NCBI GenBank assembly: GCA_004431415.1
Contig: QPMI01000656.1
Span: 1 to 64,000, forward strand
DNA: 64,000 bases
Direction: 5' to 3'
DNA from: Cyanophora paradoxa
Taxonomy: Eukaryota > Glaucocystophyceae > Cyanophorales > Cyanophoraceae
Below, one piece after another: positions 30,626-42,083 of this stretch (its first letter is position 1; the number at the start of each line of letters is the position of its first letter). A program made the position numbers and the translations under genes. The notes below the pieces were generated by a model that was not told the origin of the DNA, searched no databases, and saw only the letters and a list, made by a program, of their open reading frames with translations.

Positions 30626-30806
30626 CCCCCCCCCCCCCACCCCCCCTCTCCCCCCCTCTCCCCTCCCTCCCCCCCCGCCTCCGCCCCCCCCCCGCCCCCC
30701 CCGCCTCCGCCCCCTCTAGATCTCCCCCCACCCCACCGGTACCCGCCCGCCCCCCCCCCCCCACCCCGGCCCCCCCGGGCCGCGGCCGGGGCCGCCCCCC
30801 GCCCCC
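30626..30806. repeat. C-rich homopyrimidine tract
   Basis: About 180 bp of almost pure C with scattered T, A and CCG, starting ~20 bp after the 3' LTR. The opposite strand has many G runs able to form G-quadruplexes. It is a probable hotspot for replication slippage and assembly error. Confidence 0.85.
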
Positions 30807-31496
30807 TTTTTTTAAATTTCCCCTCCGAGGCTCCACTTCGAGCGGAAGCGATCACCCACGTGCACATCGATCTAGCTAACGCTCACAGACTCTATATATA
30901 GACCTCACTATTTAAAATTATTGCAAGGGGGGGTACCCCCTAGGCCTCCCTTGCTCCCCTGGTGAGTTGGTGCGGCGTACTTTCTGTGTTAGCAATTTTT
31001 GTAAGATGAGATTCTTTGCATGCGCTCTCGTTTAGGTGTGATCGCATCGTAGCCGCTGCGAGCGGCGGAAAAAAATGCAAGGGCGGGGCTGAGCAAACAT
31101 GTCGAGGTCGCGCCCCACCTGCTATCGCTATATGCGCCAGACCACGTGCTCCTGATTGCTCTCGATGCGCTCTACAACTTTTGCCATACATGCCCGGGCT
31201 CGAAAAGCGGCGCGCGGCACGCTAGGCCGCCTCAAGTACCTGTTGTACCGGGCGCCCAAAAAAACGCTCCTGAGAGTTTGTGGCGATTGCTGGGTACACG
31301 TACCTAGCACCTCCAGCAGCGTAGATCTAGCTATAGATCTAGAGGTGGTCGAGGTCGCGGAGCCACGCTAGAGTGCAGAAAGAAGGCGCCCGCTACGCAG
31401 CGTTCCGGTGAGCACCCGGGCCGCGGCGTTTCGCCCACCCTCTAGCTCTCGGTGTACATGTGACGGACTCCGGTTCAGGCGGACTTCAGCTCGGCG

Positions 31497-32480
31497 ATGT
31501 CAAGCCCTTCAAGCGCAAGTACGGGGCGGATCACCACTCGCACGCCTCGGCCCGCGGCCGGACTGGATGTATATGCGTGGCTGAAGCTTGACCCGCGGCC
31601 GCGGCCGGCACGCCGTACTAGCTGTACTACGTTAGCGGAGGTTGGCGGCGTCGCAGTATTCCCAGCTGCTCCTAGTACGCCGCGCCGGGCTGCTTCCCTG
31701 CCCGCTGCTCCCAGCTGCTCCGCGCGCCCGCTGCTTCAGCAGCTGCTCCCTAGGCCTGCCCGTCGCCCCGCCCGCTGCTTCAGCTTCGACGACTCCAGGT
31801 TCGCCCCGCCGGCGCCGCTGCTTCCGCGCGCATCACCCGGCCGACCTCCCTGGGCCCCGCGCCGGCGCCGCCGCTGTCCGGGGCGAGCTGACGCCTCGGC
31901 CCGCGCACACAGGCGACGCGCAGGGCCCGGTGCCACCTGCCGCTCCGCCCGCTTCCTCGCCCGCCGCCCGCCGGCTGCTTCAGCTTCGTCGACTCCAGGT
32001 TCGTCCCGCCGCTGCTGCTTCGCATCTGACCCGGCCGCCCCCGCTGGGCCCCGCCCCCGCACGGCCGCTGTCCGGGGCGAACTGACGCCTCGGTTCTGCG
32101 CATGCGCAGGCTACGTGCAGGGCCCAGCGCCATCTGCCGCTCCGCCCGCTTCCCCGCCCGCCGCCCTGCCGGCTGCCTCAGCTTCGTCGACTCCAGGTTC
32201 GCTCCGCCGCTGCTGCTGCGCACCTGGCCCGGCCGCCCCCGCTGGGCCTCGCCCCCGCACGGCCGCTGTCCGGGGCGAACTGACGCCTCGGTTCTGCGCA
32301 TGCACAGGCTACGTGCAGGGCCTGGTGCCCCCTTTCTCTCCTCCGGATCCCGCTTTCCCGCCCGCCGCCGCCCTCGCCTGCAGCTGCCCGCCCGCCTGGT
32401 GCCGCCGCCCGCGTCGCCACCCCACCTACCCGCCTCGCCACCCCGCCCGCCTCGCCCGGCCGCCCGCCTTGCCTCTCTAG
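31497..32480 (+). repeat. ~198-bp tandem repeat within an Ala/Pro-rich open frame
   Basis: Anchor strings like CAGCTTCGTCGACTCCAGGT recur at 31781, 31981 and 32179, giving a period of about 198-200 bp and roughly three copies (about 31760-32345). Copies 2 and 3 share TCCGGGGCGAACTGACGCC and GCGCATGC(G/A)CAGGCTACGTG. The period is a multiple of three in the last step, so one frame stays open for 327 codons. The predicted protein is Ala/Pro/Arg low complexity with no known domain. Whether it is translated is doubtful; the repeat itself is clear. Confidence 0.7.
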
Positions 32481-33414
32481 CTGCCCCCTCCGCCCCCCTC
32501 CCCTGCGCCCCCCGCACCACTCCCCACCAAGTACCCTGCAATGTGTACCAGTACCCCCCCTTGCACCTCCGCGCGCGGCCCGCACTTGCCGCACTTGCAC
32601 AGGGCCGGGCGCGGTCTGCTAGTATTATCAATACCATATTGCAATATTAATTGTCTACATCTTGCAATTGCGAGCACGTGCCGCGCTAGTGGCACAGCCT
32701 ATATATAGCTAGTGCTAAGCTTAATGTTCTTTGCATGCACGCAACCGTACCCGACTCGGCGACAGAACCAAATTGCACATTGCATTGGAAATTAAACCGC
32801 AAAGCTGAATTTGATTGGGTCACAGAGTCAAGTCGCAGAGCTTGTACTTCACATATGTACGCGATATACGGATACTGTTATGGGATAGATAGAACTCAGG
32901 AATTCGAAGGAGATTATGAAGGTTCTGTACTGCATGAAATCGCAAGGCTAGGTAGATTACAAATACCAGCGCTAGCAATTGCAAGGGGGCAAATGAAACA
33001 GATTCGAATTGAGAATCGAAAAAGCGTGTGAGCATCAGCTTGGCAAGCTGCGATCGAAAAAACTGCACTGCAGGTAAAACGAGGCTCTCAGGCTCTCAGG
33101 CCTCGAGGCCTCGAGCTCCGCCCAACGCCGACGCCGGCGCCGGCGCGGGGCAGGCAAAGGTAACTAAAGACAGTAAACGGCAGGCCTACACCGCGGGCCG
33201 GGGTTGATTCGGAGGTCGCGTCATCGATGGCGTGACGTGGTACAGCGGGCCGGGGTGCGGGCCCCGGAAGGATGGACTCCGGGAGATCGAGATGGGCCGG
33301 GAAAGAGAAATTGAAGACGGGCTCTGGGTGGGGATGCAATTGAATCGGGAGCTCGAGGGTGGGAGGGGTCCGGAATGCATATGGGGGGAAGGCAGAGGCG
33401 CCGGCCTAGGGCGC
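32481..33414. other. AT-richer intergenic stretch with a doubtful 98-codon ORF
   Basis: Includes ATG-started open frame 32735-33031 (+) of AT-leaning codons, ending IENRKSV. It has no known motif and composition close to the surrounding non-coding DNA. The rest shows palindromic words (CCTCGAGGCCTCGAG near 33101; GCCGACGCCGGCGCCGGC near 33130). No firm gene was seen. Confidence 0.35.
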
Positions 33415-33864
33415 TCAGGCCCGAGCGATGGCGTCGGCACCGGCGGAGAAGGCGAGCACGGCCGCGGCCCGTGCGGCGCGGCTCTCCGTCAGGTCAACGA
33501 CGGTCGCCGCCGCGAGGCCGGCCGCCGCGATCGCGGCACCCTTGCGCAGCTGCGGCGGGACGCCGGCCGCCAGGCCGCTCGCCACCGTCGCGAGGTGGAT
33601 GCGCGCCGCGGCGTTGGCTGCGGCCGCGCGGGCCGCCGGGGACGGGCCGTGCGCGTGGTGGGCGCTGTGGGTCTTGTGCCCGTGCGCGTCAAGAGACGAG
33701 CGGGCCCGGCCGCCGCTGCCGGAGATGGTGAAGGCCGTGGCAAGAAGAGCTCGATTCCCTGCCATTTCTGCGCTTGCGGACGCGGCTCGGGGAGCAGCAC
33801 GATCTGACGCCATCGATGCGTCAGCGCCGATCGGCCCGACGCTCGCGGGGCGCGGCGTAGACAT
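33415..33864 (-). CDS. Possible small Ala-rich protein, 149 residues
   Basis: ATG at 33864 and stop at 33415 without introns. The sequence has a Ser/Ala-rich N-terminus that could be a transit peptide, a His-rich stretch (DAHGHKTHSAHHAHG) and a C-terminal half of two amphipathic or weakly hydrophobic segments (RKGAAIAAAGLAAATVVD, AARAAAVLAFSAGADA). No family is recognised. The plus strand of the same stretch is also open, so strand choice rests on the helix-like pattern and His cluster. It may be a small organellar or membrane-associated protein, or no gene at all. Confidence 0.35.
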   Translation of the reverse strand: MSTPRPASVGPIGADASMASDRAAPRAASASAEMAGNRALLATAFTISGSGGRARSSLDAHGHKTHSAHHAHGPSPAARAAAANAAARIHLATVASGLAAGVPPQLRKGAAIAAAGLAAATVVDLTESRAARAAAVLAFSAGADAIARA

Positions 33865-35017
33865 CGCACCTCGTTTGATTTAGACGGTGGATAGGCTTAA
33901 AGCTTCGCGAAGCGGGCGAAGCTGGAGGACGCTGGATCGGAGCTGTATCACCGGACCGGCGAACGAGCACGTTTGATTTGATCAATTGCAAGCTGACTAC
34001 GGGATGATGGCCGCGTCGGTGCTAGCCGTGCGAACTAGCTGCGCTGAGAGCTCGAAGCAGTTTGCGGCTAGGCGAACGGGGGCGGCGGCAGAGGCGGCGA
34101 GCTCGAGCTTCGGCGGCCGGCGGCGAACGAGAATGTGCTGACCGCGGCCGATGGCGGAGCCAGGGCGCGGAAAGCACGCGAGTTTCGGCCGCAGCGGTCG
34201 GTCAGTTACGCCACCGCGTCGCGTCACGGTTTCACGAACCGTCGCGAGCTCGTACCCGCTTTTAAATCTGCCCCCCATTCAGTATGCTCACCGCCGAGTC
34301 ACCGGGCGCCGGCCGCGGCGCCGCGGGCGGGGCCGCCGGGGCGCCGCGGCGCCGCCGCGCCGCTGGCGCTAGCGCTGCTCACGATCAGCAGGGCGCCGCT
34401 ATGTATACAGAGCTATATATAGCTATAGCTAGCGCTGCTCAGGCTCTCATCATGATCAGCCGGGCGCCGCTAGCTGATCAGCCTCGGAGCCCGGCGACCT
34501 TGAGTTAACGTTGCCGCATGCGCGCAGTGCGAATTGCTGCGCAATTGCAATACGCATGCGCGGCGCTGGCGCACGTTTTCGCGCGAGCTCGAGTCCTAGG
34601 GCGCCGCGGCCGGCAGAGGTGCAGGTACATGCGCAGCTGCAGGCGCGTTCGCTGCCAGCTGCGCATGCATGCGAAGACATCGATCCACGCCCGTCGCCAC
34701 TCCTCGATGCCGCGCCAGGCTGCTTTGTGCAATGGTAGGATTGTGTCCGTCGGAGACAGGAACACGCGAAAATCGAAGCGGCCTAGGCTGAGAATAAGGT
34801 GGCGGGGCCAGGGGCCGAACAAAACACGTCGGAACGCGAAAGTGAGAGGAAAACTGTATGTGTGGTCATATGGACTATTTAAAATCTGCTGCAGAATGTA
34901 CGTAGAAACAGAGTAGCTATGAAAATAGAATATACGCTTGGAGGCGCGGGCGGCGCGGCTAGGCCGCGTGGGTGGCCGGACAGGTGGGCGAGTCGCGCTG
35001 TTGCCTGTGGGCGGGGG
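33865..35017. other. Intergenic, with a weak minus-strand ORF fragment
   Basis: Contains dense palindromic words (AGCTATATATAGCTATAGCTAGCGCT region near 34411-34436). A minus-strand open frame about 34505-34822 lacks an ATG but has uneven, protein-like composition (LSLGRFDFRVFLSPTD, AAWRGIEEWRRAWIDV). It could be an exon or transposon remnant; no family is recognised. Confidence 0.3.
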
Positions 35018-37216
35018 TCAGGGAAGAAACGTACGCGGAGCGGGCTGAGGAGGGCGGCGGGGGCGCGCGGGGGCGGACCTGAGCACGAATCGGCGGAGGA
35101 GGAGGGAGCCGTAGTCGCCCTGGTTCGTGGGCGAGCTGCTGACGGCCTGCATGTGGTGCCCGTTCGCCCCCGCCCCGTGCTGCTGCTGCTGCCCGGCGGC
35201 GAGCGCCACGGGGGGGTCCGGGCTCGGCGGCTTGGCCCCCGGCGGCTCGGGGTTGAGCGCGAGGGGCGCGTAGCAGCGCTGCGGGGGCGCGGGCCGCCCG
35301 AAGCCGTTCTGCGCGGCCAGCAGCTGCTGCGGGTCGAGGGAGACAAGGCTGTGGCAGTAGCACTGCTGCTGCTGCTGCTGCTGGGCGTGCTGCGCGAGGA
35401 GCGCCTGGATCGAGCTGGCGTCCACGGAGCGGGCCTTCAGGCGGCGGGGCCCGGGGGGCAGCAGTGGGGGCGTGCCCCCCTCCTCCTCCGCCTCGAACGC
35501 CTCCTCGTCGATCGTCTCCAGCCGCGGGATGCGCGAGTGCGGCGTCGAGTGCGAGCGCCGGCCCCCCGCCGGCGCCCGCTGCACCCGCTGCTGGTGCTGC
35601 TGCTGCTGCTGGAGCTGCTGCTGCTGGAGCTGGAGCTGGACCTGCTGCTCCGCGGCCGCGTGCTGCCGAGCCGCCTCCGCCGCCGCCGCCGCGTAGGCGG
35701 CCGGGACGAAGGCGAAGGGGGCGCCGTGGGGCGCGCGGGGGGCCGGCTGCGCCGGGGGGCCTCGGTACGCGCGGCGGGCGCCGGCGGGGCCGGAGCCGCC
35801 CGAGGCGTCGTGCGAGCGGCGCCCGAGCGAGGCGGTGAGGGGCGTCATCCCCTGGTCGTCCAGCGAGGCGGCGGGGTACCCCGTCCGCGCCCGAGCCGCC
35901 GCGTCCAGCGCCTCCCGCGAGTTGGTGCGCGGCACGGGGTGCGCGGCGTGCACGGGGTACGGCACCGGCCCGAGGGCCAGCGGGGGCACGCTGTACTGGA
36001 GGAGGATGGGGCCCGGGGCGAGGGGGGACTGGCAGGCGAGCGCCGGGACGGAGAGGGCGAGGGCGGGGCCGGCGAGGATGGGGCCGGCGTGGTTCGCGGG
36101 GGAGGCCGGCGGCGAAAGGTACTGGATCTCGCTGAAGTCTCTATTCCCAAACTTCAGCACTGCGGCGCAAGGGAGTCAATCCGCGGCGGCGGCGGCTGCG
36201 AGCGGCGGCGCCCGCACCCACGATCATTTCCAGGCGCTGCGGGTTCAGCTTGATGGTCCGGTTGCCGGCGAAGGGCTCCCAGCGCCACGATTCGGGCTTC
36301 CCCTCGCGCATGATCTGCGAGCCACTTGGTGGGCGCCGCCCGCGCCGGCGCACGAGGGCGCCGCGCACCCCGAGCTTGAACTCGAGCATCGTGACTTCAT
36401 GGGGCTCGACGCGCAGGCAGATCGTGCCAGTCCACGACGGGAACGTGGTTGAGCTCGTCTGTAACCTCACCGAGTGCTCGGGCCGCCTGCGGAGACGCAC
36501 CGTCAGCGACATGCGTCGTGTGAAGCACTGGAGCTTTGGATGGCGGCGGGCGCAGGAGATGCGTCCTTGCAATAGAGGCGACGCGCTACGACAAATCTAT
36601 CTCTTCTAAATGTACGAGGCCCCGCCGTCCCGTGGTGCCTGCTGATTCGCAACCTCGCGCCAACGCACCACACTCCAAGCTCGTCCGGCGCCCCCGTGAG
36701 GCAGAGGCTTTCGCCATATGTCGTCTGCGGACGTACATCGACTTATAAGCAATGTCTCGTCCCTCCCGGGCGGCAGGGAGCACCTCCGAGCACTGCACTG
36801 TGAGCTTGCAGGTCGCGAACATTGCCTCGGCGTCTCCAGGCCTGTGCCGGGCAATGCGTGAGATTCGAGTGTCGTAGAAGAGTGTCATCGAGTTGAAAAC
36901 ATTGGGAAAGACCTCCGGGGCGCGGGTTGGCGCCGAAAGGGCGGTCTTCCCGCCTCGCCGTCCCTGGACGCGTCCCTGAGCAATTTGGAGGACGTTACGT
37001 CGCCAGCGTCTCCAGCGTCTGCAGCTTGCTCCTAAAGAGGCCGTCTAAGAACACGATCGAGACGTCCCGGGCGTGATCTTTGCCAGGAATGGCTTCTATA
37101 GCATCTCGGGATTCAGGAGAGCGGGTGCTGCTGCTGCTACGTACGCTATCGCGGGTCAGGCGGCGGGCGCCGTCGGCTCCTCTCGTGGAACTGATTAATG
37201 TACCCGGGTCCGTCAT
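35018..37216 (-). CDS. Unknown protein with Gln/Pro/Ala-rich C-terminal half
   Basis: Exons from an ATG at 37216 (MTDPGTLISS...VSIVFLDGLFRSKLQTLETL) join to VFPNVFNSMTLFYDTRISRI, then to a basic segment ending near 36590. A further exon reads RRMSLTVRLRRRPEHSVRLQ, WTGTICLRVEPHEVTMLEFKLG. It joins IMREGKPESWRWEPFAGNRT, then IKLNPQRLEMIVV, then LKFGNRDFSEIQYLS. The last exon (36160-35018) is a long low-complexity tail with Gln runs (CAG/CTG tracts at 35595-35660 and 35361-35390), Ala/Pro stretches and Ser/Arg motifs (RRSHSTPHSRIP) that could be phosphorylated. The N-terminal beta-rich part matches no family I can name. A Gln-rich tail is common in transcription regulators and scaffolds. The gene may instead begin at 36888, or be two genes. 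Confidence 0.5.
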
Positions 37217-37237
37217 CGTGTTGCCGTCGCTCTTACA

Positions 37238-39476
37238 ATGATCGGATCAGCGGCTGCAGCGCTCGATCCCGCGGAGATTTTGCCCGGCGACGTCTTCACG
37301 GCCGCGCTCGCCCGTCTTCCCGCGCTCGATCGCCGCAGCGCGGCTCTGGCCTGCAAGCACTGGCGGGATGCCGCCTACGCATCCTTTGCCCGGGATCCGG
37401 AGCCGTTGGCACTTCGGTGCCTCCCCACGCCCTCTCCTTTTCTCGTTCTAGGGGCGGAGCCCGGCGCGGGGCTCGACCTACAGGCGCTGCGTTCCGAGGT
37501 TTCTAACGCGCATGGAACGCGCGGGAATTTCTCCGTCGCCGACGGGACGGACGGCGATGAGCACGCCGCGAGCTCGAGGCCACCGCCAGGGCGCATCCTC
37601 ACCATATCAGAGGCCATCTCCACGCTCCGTCAGCCGCGCTTTGCTGCAATCGAATCACTTTCCCTCGAGGTCGTCCTGCCCGGGTGCGCACGCGGCTTCG
37701 CCTTGCAGCTTCACTCCGAATCTCAACGGGCGCGCAGGATCGGCAAGCGCGGGGGGCTCTACGGCGGCCGCGAGGCGGACGTGGGGGCCGTCGTAGGGGC
37801 GGCCCCGCCCTCCCTCTGCGCGCTGCGGCTCGAGTTCTTCCTCCGAGACGCCGGCATGGTCCTCGGCACCTGCTCCGTCCCCACGGTCTGGCGATACGCC
37901 GCCAGGCGCGCGCGCCTCGCCGCTCGCAGCGGCGCCGGCGGGCTGACGGGGCGGGGCGCGGCAGCTACGACCTGTGCCGCCTCTCGCGGGACGTCCTCCG
38001 CGGCATCGGGCGCTCCGTCGCCGCCTGCCCGAACCTCCGCCGCCTCTCGTGCGCCCCCGCCCCTCCCGGGCGCGCGCCCCAGACCCGCCGCAGACGGAGC
38101 GCGCAGGCTGCCCGAGCGCTTCTGGGTCGCCACAGACGGATCGGAGGAGGAGGGCGGGGACGACGGCACGACCGCCGCCGCCCTCTCCCTCCTCGGCCAC
38201 TGCGACAGGCCTGCCCCACGCCCGCCCGACCCCGCACGTTCTTCGAGCCCTCCTGAGGCGCGCGCGCGGGCGCGCGCAGCCCCGTCGAGCAGCTGGACTT
38301 CGAGCTCCGCCTCCTTCCGTCCTCCAGTGCGCCCAGCCCGCCCCGCGCGGCCCTCGCGCTCGAGCGGCGCGGCGCGCGCGTGCAGGCGCCTCCTTCTGCC
38401 GCTGGCTCTGCTCGGCCTTCCCGCGCCTGCGCCGCGTGGCGCGGGCGGCCGCCCCCGCCTGGCACCTCCCGCTCCTCAGCTCCTGCCCCCTCCGCTTCTC
38501 CCACGTGCGCGTCGACGGCCCCCCGACCGGTCCGCGCTCCCCGCTCGAACCCCGCCGGCGCCTTTTCATCTAGCTTTCGCCGCAGGCGTCGACGCCTCGG
38601 AGCTCGCCGCTGACCTCGCCGCCCTCGTCGCCGGCGGCCGCAGGCGCTCCGACTCTCACCGATCTATCTCCCCCCCCCTCGTTGACCGGTACCCCCCAGG
38701 ACCGTCTCCCTGGAGCTGCACTACGTGCGGCGCCTCGAGCGGGCCGACCCCCGCTGCCTCGCGGTCCGCCGTACCCCCTCGAGCCCATCTTGCACCCACC
38801 CGCCTCCTAATCCGGTACCCCGCAGGGCCTGCGGTGCCTGGAGCTGAGCCCGGGGCCCCACGGCGCCTACCGCACCTCGCGGGCCGCCCTCGTCTGGATC
38901 GGCGGTACCCCCCGAGCCCGTGCGCTCCGCTCCCTCGCCTGAAGCGGGGGCGGGGCGCAGAGAGCGGGGCGACGGGGACGCTGGAGGCGCTGCGGGTGAG
39001 CCCGGCGCCGGACGCCGCCCCCGACGACGTCGCAGCCCTCCTCCGCGCCCTGCCCCGCCTCGCCTGGTCCCCGCGCCCCGCCCCCCCGCCGTCCCGGCCT
39101 TCGGTCGCTGAGGCTCGAGCCGCGCATGCGCAGGCTCTCGCTGGGCCTCGGCTGCGAGGGGTGCAGCGCCCTCGTGTGGCCCGCAGACGGCCGCGGGCTT
39201 GCCGCCGCCCGCGCCGCCGTCGACGCCGTCGCGCGGGAGCGGCCCGACCTGCTGCGCCCCCTGGAGGCCGAGGCCGGGCCCGAGCGCGTCGCCCAGGCCA
39301 GCGCCGCCCTCGCCGCCGGCGTGGGGCGCCGCCCCGCCCACCCGGGCCCGGAGCCCGAGCCCGAGCTCGAGGAGGCGGAGACGGGGCAGGGGACGGGGCA
39401 GGCGGCGGCGCCGGCGCGACCCGACCGAGCACGATCGGGCTCTCTGGGCCGCGCCCCAAGCGATCGCGAAGAGTAG
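37238..39476 (+). CDS. F-box and LRR-like protein
   Basis: Starts at 37238 and runs at once into an F-box: ILPGDVFTAALARLPALDRRSAALACKHWRDAAYASF matches the LP.D....IL..L...D....L.CK.WR pattern. F-box proteins link substrates to SCF ubiquitin ligases through Skp1. Downstream exons give leucine-spaced segments (TISEAISTLRQPRFAAIESL, PSLCALRLEFFLRDAG) and a last exon MRRLSLGLGCEGCSALVW, ending in an acidic Pro/Glu tail (EPEPELEEAE) with stop at 39476. Introns of 60-150 bp break the rest and could not all be placed. It is divergent from the Gln-rich gene, with start codons only 21 bp apart. The class is fairly sure; the substrate is unknown. Confidence 0.65.
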
Positions 39477-39792
39477 CGTGCGCGGGAGAGAAGTCAGTCG
39501 GAGGAGAGCTCTGTACAGGGGTCCTGTAGCTTGCTGTATGCATATGCATATGCTACAGCGACCCGGAAGAGTATACGTATTATTGCGAGGGACGCGCCTC
39601 GACGCCCACGGCCACGTGCGTGCATCTTAATTACCGCGCGTGGCCGGGCCACCGCTGGCATATCGGCTTGACGTCAAGCCGCGATCGCTGTACCCGTTTG
39701 GTCAAGCCGTCGCGTAGGGCGCTGCTATAGCCACCAGCTGCAGCTGCAGTGCACGAGCGCAGCACAAGCGCAGCCCAAGACCGCGCAGCGCG
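39477..39792. promoter_or_regulatory. Spacer/promoter between two tandem LRR-type genes
   Basis: 316 bp. Palindromic words are visible (GCATATGCATATGC near 39540; GCTTGACGTCAAGC near 39665; CAGCTGCAGCTGCAG near 39736). TTGACGTCAA at 39667-39676 is a CRE/bZIP-like core, but its use is only a guess. Confidence 0.35.
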
Positions 39793-42083
39793 ATGCCGCC
39801 GAAGAAAACTCGGAGGGCAAAGCGCGCCCGAGTGGAGGAACCGGAGGCGACTTCAGAGCCTGAGACTGAGCCTCGCCGATCATCGGAACGACTCTCTCGC
39901 GGTGACACGTCGGCCGCGGGCGAGCTCGTCGTTGCACAGGAGGAGGGCGACTCGCTGGAGCACGGAGCGGCGTACAGAAAGCGGCTGGCGAGTATACTCG
40001 AACGCGTGCGGAGCGGGGCGTTGGCGGGCTGCCGCGAGATCAGCCTGGACGGCTGCGCCATCGGCGGCTACGGCAGCGGCGAGTGGACCAAGGAGGACAT
40101 CGATGCGAGCCTGCTTGCTGCTAGCGACGTGGCGGGTGAGCCCTCGCTCCACCGCTGCGCGCACGCCACGGCCGTTGACCCCTGCGTGCTGCCCGCGCGC
40201 GCGGGGCGCCGGCCCCGCAGAGCTGCTGGCCCTGGCTGCGAAGGCGGGGCCGCTGGAGCACGTCCACTTCGGCGCCGGCTGGTGGCGCTGGCCCCGCGAG
40301 GAGGAGCAGCGCGAGAAGGGCGTCGCCGAGCCCCTCCCCCTCAAGGCCGTCGCCCGCTCCTTCCTGGCGGCGCTCGCCGGCGCTCGGCTCTCCACGCTCA
40401 GCTTCGAGGACCCGACGGCGTCGCCTCAGAAGCAGACGGAATACGAAGACGAGGAGGACGACGACGAGCACCTGTGCCGCGCCGTGATCGACGCCGCGGC
40501 GCCGGGCTGCTTCCCGCACATCTCGGAGCTGCGCGTCGGCCACACCTACGGCTGCCGCCTCCGGAGCCCGCAGGCGGTGCGCCTCGCCCCGGCCCGCCGG
40601 CCCGGCCGCGCCGCCTGCCTCGAGCTCCTGATCATGACTGCCGGCCGCGAGCGCAGGCGAAGCTGGCGAAGGTCTGGCCGAGCCTGAAGAAGCTCTCGTG
40701 CGGCGTGCTGGGCGGCGGGGCGCTGGAGAAGCTGGCCAGGCTGAGGGCGCTGGAGGAGCTGCGGGTCACGGCCTGGTTCGACGACGACGACGAGAGCTCG
40801 GAGGGCCTGCTGGAGGCGGCGCTCGGGAAGCTCGGGCGGCGGGCGCCGAGCGCGCGCGCGCTGCACCTTCTCTCCTCGGAGGAGCTCCGCGTGAATCTCT
40901 TCGACCTGGAGGGCGGCGGGGACCGCGTGCCGGACCTCGTCGGCTGCGGCCCCCGCCCGTTCCTCGTCGGCCCCGACTGCCTCAAGGCCCTCCTCCGCCT
41001 CTCGCACCTCGAGGAGCTCTCCCTCGGGGTGCCCGCCGCCCCCGCCCCCGCCACGCCGAGCCGGCGGCTCGTGATCACGCTCGGCAGGTCGAGGACTCGA
41101 GCAGCGGCCTCCTGCCCCGGCTCGCCTCCCTGCAGAAGCTGCGCACCCTCAAGCTCGACCTGCCGGTGCGCGCCCCTTACAGTAGCCATAGACCTCCGAA
41201 AGGCGCCGCGATTCGTCTCCTCCTGATTCGATTTCTCCGTCGAGCAGAAGCAGACCGCTCGCAATGGGGGCAAGGCCCTGTTCGAGGGGGCTGCCAAAGG
41301 GCTGAGGGCCCTCCCCGCGCTCCGCCTGCAGCTCCTGGTCGACAACTACGACGAGCACTGCGCCTTCTCGATCAACTCCGCCGGCCTCGCCCGCCTCGTG
41401 CGGGACGCGCGCCCGATCCTCGACGAGCTCATCTTCAACCACCTAAACCTGGGGGAGGACTCCGCATCCAGCCTCTTCAGGGCGCGCCCCCTTTAGAATC
41501 GAGCCGACCCTCGCGCGCCCCGGCCCTCCCGGCCGCGCCGCCTCTGACGTCGACGCCCCTGCAGGAGGTCGCGCGGGGCGGGCCGAGGCTGCGGCGCGTG
41601 ATGGTTGTCAGCGAGCTGGACGGCGGCCTGCACCGCTACCGGCCCCTCCTCCGCCTCTCCAAACTCTACGGCGCCACACCGGCGATGGCCAGCAAGGGCA
41701 AGCGCGAGGAGGACGAGGAGAACGAGGCGGACGAGGAGGAGGAGGAGGAGGAGGACGAGGAGGGGGACGAGGAGGAGGAGGAAGACGACGACACGGAGGA
41801 GGGGGAGGAGGAGGAGGAGGAGGGGGAGGAGGGGGAGGAGGAGGAGGAGGAGGAGGAGGATAGGTACTCGATCGAAGAGGAGGAGTGTTCGAGCGAGAAG
41901 GAGGGGGCGGAGAAGGCTCGGCCCCTGCCGGACTTCCGCCTGCACTTCGTCTTCTACACCGACAATCCCGAGAGCACGTGCAGGAGAGTCCGCCGGTGGG
42001 CGCGGGCGGAGCGCGTCCCGATGCTGCTGACCGTCAACAACAAGAACCGCAAGCTGGAGGGGAACTCGGGAGTCTCGGGGTGA
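39793..42083 (+). CDS. LRR-like protein with acidic tract
   Basis: Begins with a basic nuclear-localisation-like stretch (MPPKKTRRAKRARVEEPE) and several leucine-rich segments: RSGALAGCREISLDGCAIGG, LARLRALEELRVTAWF, LRLSHLEELSLGVP, LASLQKLRTLKLDLPV and LDELIFNHLNLGED. The exons are separated by short introns. A long Glu/Asp run (encoded by GAGGAG repeats at about 41710-41865) precedes a C-terminal module DFRLHFVFYTDNPESTCRRV...LLTVNNKNRKLEG. No clear F-box is seen, so it may be an F-box-less relative of the neighbours. It is probably nuclear. The acidic tract resembles those of chromatin and ANP32-like LRR proteins, though homology to ANP32 is not shown. Confidence 0.65.

Noticed and set aside
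39800-42083. ANP32 family assignment of the LRR/acidic protein
   Set aside because: The LRRs are irregular and spread over many exons; only the outline (LRR then acidic tail) is similar.
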